Below, in pieces: positions 1-6,450 of a stretch of DNA of 12,593 bases. A program made the translations under genes and the position numbers. The stretch lies in assembly GCF_016785185.1 (NCBI RefSeq), contig NZ_JAEKDY010000103.1; one strand, 5' to 3'. The notes beneath the pieces are model-generated. The model was not told the origin of the DNA, ran no database searches, and saw only the letters and a program-made list of their open reading frames with translations. This DNA is from Heyndrickxia sporothermodurans (GTDB taxonomy: Bacteria > Bacillota > Bacilli > Bacillales > Bacillaceae_C). The stretch's first letter is position 1; the number at the start of each line of letters is the position of its first letter.

Positions 1-1
1 T

Positions 2-85
2 TTATATGCGTTGTTTGAATGGGGGCTTACTGGTCAACTACCATTATACAAGATTTGGGGAGGTACTTCTTTTTTTATCTCTTAA
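2..85 (+). CDS. C-terminal tail of an unidentified upstream gene (partial, doubtful)
   Basis: One forward frame is open from the window edge to a TAA at 83-85. Its last 27 residues are hydrophobic and aromatic-rich (FEWGLTG, LYKIWGG, SFFIS), which could suit the end of a membrane protein. A second forward frame (3-147) is also open, so coding cannot be decided from so short a piece. A dyad follows directly at 88-104, as might be expected after a gene end. No family is recognised, and the left flank outside the window is needed. Confidence 0.22.
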   Translation, partial: LYALFEWGLTGQLPLYKIWGGTSFFIS

Positions 86-87
86 AC

Positions 88-104
88 CCCTTGATACACA
101 AGGG
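88..104. other. Small inverted repeat, CCCTTG/CAAGGG
   Basis: A perfect 6-bp stem (88-93 with 99-104) surrounds a 5-nt loop, just after the stop at 83-85 and before the promoter at 124-152. There is no T-run after it on either strand, so it is at best a weak terminator or a processing hairpin. Confidence 0.3.
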
Positions 105-123
105 CTAAGAATTATGAAATTCA

Positions 124-152
124 TTCAAATAACAAAGAAAACATGGTAAAAT
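124..152 (+). promoter_or_regulatory. Probable sigma-A promoter for the small gene plus ABC-F operon
   Basis: TTCAAA at 124-129 and TAAAAT at 147-152 are separated by 17 nt, and TGG just before the -10 gives an extended -10 (TGnTAAAAT). Transcription would start near 159, about 20 nt upstream of the small gene's ATG and just ahead of its GGGAGG ribosome binding site. The -35 matches the consensus at only 4 of 6 positions. Confidence 0.42.
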
Positions 153-178
153 ATAAAAGTGAGATAAAGGGAGGTACT

Positions 179-340
179 ATGACTGAAAAATCTACATCTA
201 TCCATCATTTTTATGAAAAGCTTTTAGTATTAACAGAGCACATGCATACTGGCATAGTGAAAAGAATGGCAGAGGAACGTCATCGATGGTTAGAAATGTA
301 CTTAGAACAATTTTTTAAAGAATGGAATGGTGACCAGTGA
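179..340 (+). CDS. Small uncharacterised protein, 53 aa, coupled to the ABC-F gene
   Basis: The start is placed at ATG 179 because GGGAGG lies 3 nt upstream at 170-175. The in-frame ATG at 143 has no such site and overlaps the probable promoter. The product is soluble-looking and mostly helical, with a His/aromatic stretch (SIHHFYEKLL) near the N-terminus, a basic middle (IVKRMAEERHRW) and an acidic/aromatic end (LEQFFKEW). No signal peptide, membrane segment or metal motif is visible. Its TGA (338-340) shares 4 nt (GTGA) with the GTG start of the ABC-F gene, so the two are probably translationally coupled. That coupling and the good ribosome binding site argue it is real. I do not recognise the family, and a role with the ABC-F factor is inferred only from position. 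Confidence 0.62.
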   Translation: MTEKSTSIHHFYEKLLVLTEHMHTGIVKRMAEERHRWLEMYLEQFFKEWNGDQ

Positions 341-2229
341 GATCATTAACAGTTGAACATTTATCAAAAGCATATGGGGAAAAGCAACTGTTTCACAACG
401 TATCATTTCAAATAAATGAAAAGGATCGGATTGGTCTTATCGGTGTTAATGGGACTGGAAAATCGAGTCTTCTAAAAATTATAGCTACTATTGACGATCC
501 TGATTCCGGTGAAATCATTCATCCTAACGATTATGAAATTACATATTTAGCGCAAAATCCCGAATTAAATCCCGAACTAACAGTGTTGGAACAAGTATAT
601 GCGGGTGATTCTGTGATAATGAAATTATTACGTACATACGAATTAGCTCTGCTCAGATTAGAAAAGGAACCGTTAAATGAAAAATATCAGGAAGAACTTT
701 TTAAATTGCAAGCAGAAATGGATGCGTTTAATGCATGGGATGCAAGTGCAAATGCAAAAACCATTCTTTCAAAACTAGGGATTATTCAAATTAATAAACG
801 AATTGGAGAACTATCAGGCGGACAGAAAAAAAGAGTTGCGCTTGCGCAAGTGTTAATTGACACGCCGGATTTATTAATATTGGATGAACCGACAAACCAT
901 CTAGATTATGAAACAGTCAAATGGTTAGAGATTTATTTATCAAAATATCCGGGAGCCGTATTATTGGTTACACATGATCGCTACTTCTTAGATCATGTAA
1001 CTAATCGAATCTTCGAAATTGATAATGGAAATGTGTATTCCTATACTGGAAATTACCAATCTTTTATAGAAGCAAAATCGATCCGTGAAGAAGAAGCTGT
1101 ACAAACAGAGACAAAGCGTAAAAACCTGTATCGCAGAGAATTAGCTTGGATGAGACGTGGTGCGAAAGCAAGATCGACAAAGCAAAAAGCAAGAATTCAA
1201 AGATTCGAACATTTAGAATCAACTATTGGCCAAATACCATCGAAAGAAAACATTGATATTGGCTTACAAAGCAGTCGATTGGGAAAACAAGTATTTGAAT
1301 TTCAACATGCTTATAAGTCTTTTTCGGATCGAACGATTCTTAAAGACTTCAATTGGTTAGTAAAGCCTGGTGATCGAATTGGTATTGTCGGAAAAAATGG
1401 TAGCGGAAAATCCACACTTATGAACTTAATTGCTGGAAAAATCAAATTAGATGAAGGAAATCTTTCACTTGGAGCAACAGTTAAAATTGCCTACTATCAA
1501 CAAGAAAATGAGGAAATAGATGATTCAAAGCGAATGATCGAATACATCCGTGAACAAGGGGAAATAGTGACAACGTCTGATGGTGAATCGATTTCTGCCA
1601 CACAAATGCTTGAACGATTTTTATTTCCACTAAATACTCATGGAACACCAATTAGAAAACTTTCTGGAGGAGAAAAAAGAAGACTATATTTACTAAAGCT
1701 TCTTATGGGAAAGCCAAATGTTTTGTTAATGGATGAACCAACAAATGATTTGGACACTCAAACACTAACTGTATTAGAAGATTATCTTGAAGAATTTCCG
1801 GGTGTCGTAATTTCCGTATCGCATGATCGCTATTTCTTGGATAAAGCGGCTGAGCAATTACTCATTTTTAATGGAGAAGGATCAATCGATCATTACTATG
1901 GAACATACAGCGAATATTTGGAACAAAACACGAAAATTGAGAAGAAAACTTTAGTTAAAGAGAAAAATGAGACGACAGAATCTGTAAAGAAACCACTAAT
2001 AAAGAAAAAATTATCATATAATGAACAAAAAGAATGGGAAGAAATTGATCGTGAAATAGAAAAGACGGAAAACGACATTGAATCCATTCAAAATGAACTT
2101 AATCTAGTTGGCAGCGATTTTGAAAAGGCACAACAATTAACGGAACAGTTAGATCAACTAAATGAAAGATTAGAATATCTTATTGAACGTTGGAGTTATT
2201 TATCTGAACTTGTCGATTCGTTTTCTTAA
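337..2229 (+). CDS. yfmR: ABC-F family ATPase, YfmR/Uup type translation factor
   Basis: This 630-aa protein has two tandem ATP-binding cassettes and no membrane segment, so it is a cytosolic ABC-F protein and not a transporter. Cassette 1 has Walker A GVNGTGKS at 36-43, signature LSGGQ at 159-163 and Walker B with catalytic Glu184 (LILDEPTNHLD). A basic linker at about 245-310 corresponds to the P-site tRNA interaction motif. Cassette 2 has Walker A GKNGSGKS at 352-359, LSGGE at 442-446 and Glu467. A charged linker leads to a C-terminal coiled coil at about 560-625, as in Uup and YfmR. Proteins of this type bind the ribosomal E site and relieve stalling; B. subtilis YfmR overlaps functionally with EF-P on hard-to-translate, proline-rich sequences. 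The start is GTG 337, overlapping the upstream stop, with only a weak GGTGA-like ribosome binding site. Family membership is sure; the YfmR subgroup is likely from length and coiled coil. Confidence 0.93.
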   Translation: MRSLTVEHLSKAYGEKQLFHNVSFQINEKDRIGLIGVNGTGKSSLLKIIATIDDPDSGEIIHPNDYEITYLAQNPELNPELTVLEQVYAGDSVIMKLLRTYELALLRLEKEPLNEKYQEELFKLQAEMDAFNAWDASANAKTILSKLGIIQINKRIGELSGGQKKRVALAQVLIDTPDLLILDEPTNHLDYETVKWLEIYLSKYPGAVLLVTHDRYFLDHVTNRIFEIDNGNVYSYTGNYQSFIEAKSIREEEAVQTETKRKNLYRRELAWMRRGAKARSTKQKARIQRFEHLESTIGQIPSKENIDIGLQSSRLGKQVFEFQHAYKSFSDRTILKDFNWLVKPGDRIGIVGKNGSGKSTLMNLIAGKIKLDEGNLSLGATVKIAYYQQENEEIDDSKRMIEYIREQGEIVTTSDGESISATQMLERFLFPLNTHGTPIRKLSGGEKRRLYLLKLLMGKPNVLLMDEPTNDLDTQTLTVLEDYLEEFPGVVISVSHDRYFLDKAAEQLLIFNGEGSIDHYYGTYSEYLEQNTKIEKKTLVKEKNETTESVKKPLIKKKLSYNEQKEWEEIDREIEKTENDIESIQNELNLVGSDFEKAQQLTEQLDQLNERLEYLIERWSYLSELVDSFS

Positions 2230-2255
2230 AAGCAATAAGATGCAAGCATAATAAA

Positions 2256-2283
2256 TTCAAAAACAAGTAGCGTATGTTAAAAT
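2256..2283 (+). promoter_or_regulatory. Probable promoter for ypgR-brxA
   Basis: TTCAAA at 2256-2261 and TAAAAT at 2278-2283 have a 16-nt spacer, with TG before the -10 (TGTTAAAAT). It lies in the 91-nt gap between the ABC-F gene and ypgR, about 37 nt upstream of the GTG start. No terminator hairpin is seen in this gap, so read-through from the ABC-F gene is possible. Confidence 0.4.
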
Positions 2284-2320
2284 AAAGTAATGATTTTTAA
2301 GTGAAAGGTGGTATGTACCC

Positions 2321-3448
2321 GTGAAAATTATTTCAATAGAACCTACCCCGAGTCCGAATACGATGAAAGTAATTTTAGACGTAGAACTACCTGCCGGAAA
2401 GAGCAACAATTATAAAAAAGAGCAAATGAACACCGCTCCCCAATTTATTAAAGAGTTACTAGAGATTGAAGGAGTAAAAGGAATCTACCATGTAGCGGAT
2501 TTTATAGCTGTGGAACGAAATGGTAAATATGATTGGCAACAAATTTTGCCAAAGGTGAAGGAAATATTTGGTGATGAGGAAATAGACCAAACAAAAACGT
2601 CTCAAATTGATGAGCACTATGGAGAAGTGAATGTTTCCGTCCAAATGTTTAAAGATATTCCGTTACAGGTGAAATTATCCGACGGTGAACAAGAAAAGCG
2701 TTTCGCATTACCGGAAATATTTGTTAACGCTATGAGCAAAGCACAGGTAGAAGGAGATAATTATGTACTTCTACGGAAATGGAAAGATTTTGGGGTTCGC
2801 TATGGAGACCTGGAACAAATTGGTCAAGAAGTAGTAGAAGAATTAAAAGCAGCCTATCCTGAGTCACGTTTGAATGATTTAGTGGAAGCAGCAATAAATC
2901 CAAAGTTGACAAAGGAGTTGCAATTAAAGAAATTAATTAAAGTAACCCCAGAAATGTTAAATGACTCAGATTGGAGAAAAAGATACCAGTTGCTTGAACA
3001 AATGGAAGAACCAACAGTAGATGAACTTCCGGTATTAGAAAAGGCATTACAAGATGAGAATGCATCGATTCGAAGATTAGCAGTTGTCTATCTTGGAATG
3101 ATAAAAGATAAACGAGTACTTCCATATTTATTTAAAGGTTTAAAAGACAAAGTTGTAACAGTGAGACGGACGGCAGGGGACGCTCTTTCGGACCTTGGTT
3201 TTAAAGAAGCAATTGAACCGATGATGGAGGCATTAACAGACAAGAGTAAAATTGTTCGTTGGAGAGCGGCAATGTTTCTATATGAAGAAGGTGATGAAAG
3301 AGCTGTTCCTGCACTTAAAAATGCTGAAAATGATGATGAATTTGAAGTTCAGTTACAAGTGAAAATGGCGTTAGAACGAATTGTTGGTGGCGAAGAGGCA
3401 AAAGGTTCTGTTTGGAAGCAGATGCTGGAAGCTCGCAAAAAAAATTAA
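2321..3448 (+). CDS. ypgR: YpgR/CvfC-like protein: Nfu N-terminal domain plus HEAT repeats
   Basis: This 375-aa cytosolic protein starts at GTG 2321, behind an AAAGGTGGT ribosome binding site at 2304-2312; the upstream ATG at 2313 hits a stop at once. Residues 1 to about 85 match the Nfu/NifU N-terminal domain, beginning with the typical IEPTPSPNTMK segment. Residues about 215-355 form HEAT-type helical repeats (roughly 235-262, 265-293, 297-323 and 327-354, with pairs such as IRRLAVVYLG and VRRTAGDALSDLG). The family is annotated as conserved virulence factor C in staphylococci and YpgR in B. subtilis. There is no cysteine anywhere in the protein, so it cannot hold an Fe-S cluster on its own thiols; a binding or adaptor role is inferred. 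It lies 28 nt upstream of brxA with no terminator between, so the two form one unit. Biochemical function is unknown. Confidence 0.85.
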   Translation: MKIISIEPTPSPNTMKVILDVELPAGKSNNYKKEQMNTAPQFIKELLEIEGVKGIYHVADFIAVERNGKYDWQQILPKVKEIFGDEEIDQTKTSQIDEHYGEVNVSVQMFKDIPLQVKLSDGEQEKRFALPEIFVNAMSKAQVEGDNYVLLRKWKDFGVRYGDLEQIGQEVVEELKAAYPESRLNDLVEAAINPKLTKELQLKKLIKVTPEMLNDSDWRKRYQLLEQMEEPTVDELPVLEKALQDENASIRRLAVVYLGMIKDKRVLPYLFKGLKDKVVTVRRTAGDALSDLGFKEAIEPMMEALTDKSKIVRWRAAMFLYEEGDERAVPALKNAENDDEFEVQLQVKMALERIVGGEEAKGSVWKQMLEARKKN

Positions 3449-3476
3449 CTAATCAAGCGAACAGGAGGATGTAACT

Positions 3477-3911
3477 ATGTCGATGGCATATGAAGAATAC
3501 ATGAGAGAACTAGTAAAACCGATGCGAGAAGAATTGACAAGTGCTAATTTCACAGAGTTGTTAACAGACGCCGATGTGGAAAGTTTTATGGAAACAGCAG
3601 AAGGCACAACACTAGTTGTTGTCAATTCTGTTTGCGGTTGTGCAGCAGGGTTGGCAAGACCAGCGGCTATCCAAGCGGTTCAAACAAATGAAAAAAAACC
3701 TGATCAATTAGTCACAGTGTTTGCTGGTCAAGATAAGGAAGCAACTGCAAAAATGCGTGAGTATTTTAAAGGATATGAGCCTTCATCCCCTTCTATGGCC
3801 CTTCTTAAAGGAAAAGAAGTTATTCATTTTATTCCAAGAGATGATATAGAGCAATATGATGTGGAAGAAATTGTAGCCAATTTAACCAATGCATTTAATA
3901 AATATTTATAA
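3477..3911 (+). CDS. brxA: Bacilliredoxin BrxA (YphP family)
   Basis: This 144-aa protein has the usual length for the BrxA/BrxB (DUF1094) family. The active-site motif is Cys53-Gly-Cys55 within VNSVCGCAAGLARPA on a thioredoxin-like fold. Bacilliredoxins remove bacillithiol from S-bacillithiolated proteins after oxidative or hypochlorite stress, so the host very probably makes bacillithiol. The start at ATG 3477 is supported by a perfect AGGAGG at 3463-3468. The gene is second in a unit with ypgR and is followed by two hairpins, the second a strong terminator. Everything expected of the family is intact. Confidence 0.94.
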   Translation: MSMAYEEYMRELVKPMREELTSANFTELLTDADVESFMETAEGTTLVVVNSVCGCAAGLARPAAIQAVQTNEKKPDQLVTVFAGQDKEATAKMREYFKGYEPSSPSMALLKGKEVIHFIPRDDIEQYDVEEIVANLTNAFNKYL

Positions 3912-3916
3912 TTATC

Positions 3917-3938
3917 AGGGTGTCTATGGCACCCTTTA
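3917..3938 (+). terminator. Weak terminator hairpin after brxA
   Basis: The 6-bp stem AGGGTG/CACCCT (3917-3922 with 3930-3935) has a 7-nt loop and only a short T-stretch (TTTAT). It lies 6 nt after the brxA stop and probably acts together with the stronger hairpin downstream. Confidence 0.5.
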
Positions 3939-3954
3939 TAGAAATTGAAAAATA

Positions 3955-4000
3955 GAAAGGCCGACAAATACTTTCATTCTTAAAGCATTGTCGGCCTTTC
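3955..4000. terminator. Strong bidirectional terminator, 13-bp perfect stem
   Basis: GAAAGGCCGACAA (3955-3967) is the exact reverse complement of 3988-4000, giving a GC-containing 13-bp stem with a 20-nt loop that can itself form a small CTTT/AAAG pairing. Read on the minus strand, the stem is followed by TATTTTTC, a reasonable U-tract. On the plus strand the tail is less T-rich (ATACATTTTAATT). It sits between brxA (+) and the small minus-strand ORF ending at 4012, so it can serve both. Confidence 0.8.
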
Positions 4001-4011
4001 ATACATTTTAA

Positions 4012-4086
4012 TTAATCAGTAATCGTTAAATAAACAAAGTACGCCAATAAAATAAAGATACCAATATAAGTTAATGCCGCTTCCAC
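4012..4086 (-). CDS. Unannotated 24-aa single-pass membrane protein
   Basis: On the minus strand, GTG at 4086-4084 opens a 24-codon frame ending in TAA at 4014-4012. A strong ribosome binding site, GAGGAGT (4099-4093), lies 6 nt upstream of the start. The product has a short acidic start (MEAALTY), one hydrophobic helix of about 17 residues (IGIFILLAYFVYL) and a short TITD tail, typical of bacterial membrane miniproteins. The bidirectional terminator at 3955-4000 begins 12 nt past the stop and has its better U-tract on this strand, which argues that the strand is transcribed. A possible promoter is TATAAT at 4169-4164 with TTCAAT 18 nt further upstream. Family and function are not recognised; a KdpF-like or stress-related small subunit is conceivable but unsupported. 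Its length is below common gene-calling limits. Confidence 0.6.
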   Translation of the reverse strand: MEAALTYIGIFILLAYFVYLTITD

Positions 4087-4384
4087 AAAATCACTCCTCA
4101 AAATTAGTATTCAACATTTCTTCAATCGATATGCATAAGGAATAAAGTTAGCATATATGTATTATTATAAAATACTCCTTTTACATGATTGAAAATTACG
4201 ATACAATAATAATATAAAGCGAATGAATATTAAGAAAATGTATAAATATCATATACTACTATATAACTTTTTTGTGAATATTGAAACCTTTTTGTTTGCT
4301 GTTCGTCAATATAAGTATAAAATAATTGAAAACTAGAGTTCATATTTAATAGGTAGGCTTTTACATCGGAAAGGATTTTGGCAC
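4087..4384. other. AT-rich intergenic region between the minus-strand mini-gene and ypjP
   Basis: This gap of about 298 nt should hold divergent promoters. On the plus strand there are two sigma-A-like candidates: TTGAAA 4189-4194 / TATAAA 4213-4218 (18-nt spacer) and TTGTTT 4292-4297 / TATAAA 4316-4321 (18-nt spacer). The minus strand has TATAAT at 4169-4164. No riboswitch-like fold, RNA gene or further ORF with a credible ribosome binding site was seen. Confidence 0.4.
4292..4321 (+). promoter_or_regulatory. Candidate promoter for ypjP
   Basis: TTGTTT and TATAAA are separated by 18 nt, with the -10 about 63 nt upstream of the ypjP ATG. It is the nearer of two candidates in the gap. AT-richness makes chance matches common here. 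Confidence 0.33.
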
Positions 4385-4960
4385 ATGAAACAGTGGCTTA
4401 GAAAATCAGTTGTCGTACTCGTCTCCATATTAACATTTGGATTAGTAACACCTACACATGCATTTTGGAATGAAAACCAGGAAGTAGATAAAGCTAAACA
4501 AGAATCAACAAATTCTGGCTTTCAGCAAACTTCTACAAATGAAAATGTAGATAGGCAACAATTAATTGATCAAATGATGATGGAAGCAGAAAAGCAATCA
4601 TATGAAAAATTCGGCAGAAAAATTACACCGGTTATTGCGGATGAATTTCGGGAAATTATTCTTCCAAAAATACAAGAAGCTATTGAAATGACCATTGCTC
4701 AATATCCGAAAGAAGAATTGTCATCATTAGCCATCACAGAAACACCAAGTGCAGGGGTTAGTGAAAAAATCTTTCATATTTATAATGTGAAAACAAGGGA
4801 AGACATTATCCGATTCCATGTAAGAAGAGATCACCCGCCAATGGATGGATATTATTTTAATTTTCATTATCACACACGTTTTGATGAATACCAAACACAT
4901 CACAATTTGGGAGAAATCTATTGGGATAAAAACACTCCCCCAAAATGGATGTCTATGTAA
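4385..4960 (+). CDS. ypjP: YpjP-like exported protein
   Basis: This 191-aa protein has a clear Sec signal peptide: basic start MKQWLRK, hydrophobic core to about residue 22, and a PTHA cleavage site after Ala26. The mature part begins with a Gln/Asn/Ser-rich linker, then an acidic helical region, and ends in a His- and aromatic-rich segment (FHYHTRFDEY, HHNLGEIYWD). This fits the YpjP family of Bacillus, found just upstream of thyB-dfrA in B. subtilis as here. The start is ATG 4385 with GGAAAGGA about 10 nt upstream. It is closed by its own terminator at 4974-5000, so it appears monocistronic. Function is unknown; the histidine-rich end could bind metal, but no known site is recognised. Confidence 0.8.
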   Translation: MKQWLRKSVVVLVSILTFGLVTPTHAFWNENQEVDKAKQESTNSGFQQTSTNENVDRQQLIDQMMMEAEKQSYEKFGRKITPVIADEFREIILPKIQEAIEMTIAQYPKEELSSLAITETPSAGVSEKIFHIYNVKTREDIIRFHVRRDHPPMDGYYFNFHYHTRFDEYQTHHNLGEIYWDKNTPPKWMSM

Positions 4961-4973
4961 ATAGGTTTTTTAA

Positions 4974-5000
4974 AAGTCGACGATTCAGTCGATTTTTTTT
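4974..5000 (+). terminator. Rho-independent terminator after ypjP
   Basis: The stem AAGTCGAC/GTCGATTT contains one G-U pair, a 6-nt GATTCA loop, and a run of eight T from 4993 to 5000. It lies 13 nt after the ypjP stop and just ahead of the thyA promoter. Confidence 0.8.
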
Positions 5001-5026
5001 ATGCACTTCGTAACCTATGATATAAT
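4998..5026 (+). promoter_or_regulatory. Extended -10 promoter for thyA-dfrA
   Basis: A perfect TATAAT at 5021-5026 is preceded by TG one base away (TGATATAAT), making an extended -10. The -35 (TTTATG at 4998-5003, 17-nt spacer) is poor and overlaps the end of the preceding terminator. Predicted transcription start is near 5033, leaving a leader of about 30 nt before the thyA ATG. Confidence 0.55.
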
Positions 5027-5063
5027 TTAATAAAAAATACTAGTTTTCAAGGAAGTGCAACCG

Positions 5064-5858
5064 ATGAGACAATATTTAAATCTTTGTAAGCATGTACTAG
5101 AACATGGTGTAAAAAAAGAAGACCGTACCGGTACGGGAACCTACAGTATATTTGGCTATCAAATGCGTTTTGACTTGCAAAAGGGTTTCCCGCTTCTAAC
5201 AACTAAAAAACTTCATATGAAGTCGATTATTTATGAGTTGCTTTGGATGTTAAATGGGGACACGAATGTTCGTTATCTCCAGGATAATGGTGTGAGAATT
5301 TGGAATGAATGGGCAGATGATAATGGGGATTTAGGTCCTGTATATGGACATCAATGGCGTTCTTGGACGGCTCAAAATGGGGAGACGATTGATCAAATTT
5401 CTAATGTTATTCATCAAATTAAAACTAATCCCGATTCTCGAAGGCTAATTGTTAATGCATGGAATGTTGCTGAAATAGACGATATGGCACTTCCACCTTG
5501 TCATTGCTTTTTTCAATTTTATGTTGCTGATGGAAAGCTTTCATGTCAATTATATCAACGTTCTGCAGATATATTTCTCGGTGTGCCTTTTAATATCGCT
5601 TCATATGCTTTATTAACAATGATGATCGCACAAGTTTGTGATCTTGAACCAGGAGAATTTGTTCATACACTGGGTGACGCGCATATATATACAAACCATA
5701 TTGAACAAGTGAAACTACAATTAACACGAGAACCGAAAGATTTACCAAAAATGTTGATTAATCCCGAAGTTAAAGATATATTTAATTTTAAATTTACCGA
5801 TTTTGAAATTCATGATTATGATCCACATCCACATATTAAAGGAGTGGTAAGTGTATGA
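5064..5858 (+). CDS. thyA: Thymidylate synthase (ThyA/ThyB class)
   Basis: The enzyme converts dUMP and methylenetetrahydrofolate to dTMP and dihydrofolate in the cytosol. From ATG 5064 the product is 264 aa, exactly the length of the E. coli ThyA / B. subtilis ThyB class. An in-frame GTG at 5055 would add three residues, but AAGGAAG lies 8 nt before the ATG, so the ATG is preferred. Key residues are present: Arg21 in DRTGTGT, Trp80, catalytic Cys146 in ALPPCHCFF, phosphate-binding Arg126-Arg127 and Arg166 in QLYQRSAD, and the folate/nucleotide region GVPFNIASY. The gene overlaps dfrA by 4 nt (ATGA), coupling production of dihydrofolate to its recycling. This is the ThyB-type, synteny-conserved copy. 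Confidence 0.97.
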   Translation: MRQYLNLCKHVLEHGVKKEDRTGTGTYSIFGYQMRFDLQKGFPLLTTKKLHMKSIIYELLWMLNGDTNVRYLQDNGVRIWNEWADDNGDLGPVYGHQWRSWTAQNGETIDQISNVIHQIKTNPDSRRLIVNAWNVAEIDDMALPPCHCFFQFYVADGKLSCQLYQRSADIFLGVPFNIASYALLTMMIAQVCDLEPGEFVHTLGDAHIYTNHIEQVKLQLTREPKDLPKMLINPEVKDIFNFKFTDFEIHDYDPHPHIKGVVSV

Positions 5859-6340
5859 TTTCTTTTCTCTGGGCACAGGATGAAAAAGGTGTAATAGGTC
5901 GTAACAACCAACTTCCATGGTATATTCCCGAAGATCTAAAATATTTTAAAAAAACAACTATGGGCCATCCAATTGTAATGGGAAGAAAAACGTTTGAATC
6001 AATCGGTAAACCTTTACCAGGAAGACAAAATATTATCATAACACGAGATGAAAATTTTTGTGCAAAAGATTGTCTTGTACTCCAATCAAAGCATCAATTA
6101 TTAAACTGGGCTGATCAACAAGATAAAGAAGTTTTCATTACAGGTGGGGCCGAAATCTTTGGTTTATTTATGGATAAAGTTGATCGACTGTATGTAACGA
6201 AAATATTTGCAAATATTGAAGGAGATACGTATTTTCCAATTATCGATTGGTCGGAATGGGAATTAGTATCTAGTGAAAAAGGCCCTAAAAATGAAGAAAA
6301 TCCTTATGACTACGAATTTCAAGTCTACGAAAGAAAATAA
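5855..6340 (+). CDS. dfrA: Dihydrofolate reductase
   Basis: This 161-aa enzyme reduces dihydrofolate to tetrahydrofolate with NADPH and is the target of trimethoprim. Visible family features are the N-terminal WAQDEKGVIGRNNQLPW segment (Met20-type loop), substrate-binding Asp27 in PEDLKYFKK, the NADPH-binding GRKTFESIG and PGRQNIIITR segments, and ITGGAEIF at 95-102. Asp27 is the usual acid. The start at ATG 5855 overlaps the thyA stop, with AGGAGTGGT upstream inside thyA. A terminator follows at 6369-6393, so thyA-dfrA is a closed two-gene operon. It looks like the native chromosomal enzyme, not an acquired resistance variant. Confidence 0.97.
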   Translation: MISFLWAQDEKGVIGRNNQLPWYIPEDLKYFKKTTMGHPIVMGRKTFESIGKPLPGRQNIIITRDENFCAKDCLVLQSKHQLLNWADQQDKEVFITGGAEIFGLFMDKVDRLYVTKIFANIEGDTYFPIIDWSEWELVSSEKGPKNEENPYDYEFQVYERK

Positions 6341-6368
6341 ACAATTATATTTTTTGTGATGAAATGTT

Positions 6369-6393
6369 AGCTCCTATTATGGAGCTTTTTTTT
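6369..6393 (+). terminator. Rho-independent terminator after dfrA
   Basis: A perfect 6-bp stem AGCTCC/GGAGCT (6369-6374 with 6381-6386) with a 6-nt loop is followed by an uninterrupted T-run to 6393. It is a canonical intrinsic terminator, 29 nt past the dfrA stop. Confidence 0.88.
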
Positions 6394-6419
6394 ATAGACA
6401 AACTTTAAAATGTTCTCTT

Positions 6420-6435
6420 CTTACATAAATGTAAG
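6420..6435. promoter_or_regulatory. 16-bp palindrome upstream of the nucleoside hydrolase (possible operator)
   Basis: CTTACAT and ATGTAAG are perfect inverted arms separated by AA. The site ends one base before the TAAGGAG ribosome binding site (6436-6442) and is just downstream of a TAAAAT -10-like element at 6406-6411. That position suits a repressor operator. As RNA it would form a 7-bp AT-rich hairpin next to the ribosome binding site, but a two-base loop makes that fold unlikely. Confidence 0.4.
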
Positions 6436-6450
6436 TAAGGAGATGATGAA

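Noticed and set aside
143..178. 12-residue N-terminal extension of the small protein before the ABC-F gene
   Set aside because: The ATG at 143 lies inside the probable extended -10 and has no ribosome binding site, whereas ATG 179 has GGGAGG.
1896..3125. Minus-strand ORFs opposite the ABC-F and ypgR genes
   Set aside because: They overlap strongly supported plus-strand genes, encode low-complexity Ser/Phe/Leu-rich sequence and lack start signals.
4100..4260. Short plus- and minus-strand ATG frames in the ypjP upstream gap
   Set aside because: All are about 12 codons or fewer, and none has a correctly spaced ribosome binding site.
5055..5063. Upstream GTG start for thymidylate synthase
   Set aside because: The GTG overlaps the AAGGAAG ribosome binding site. 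The ATG at 5064 has correct spacing and gives the standard 264-residue enzyme.
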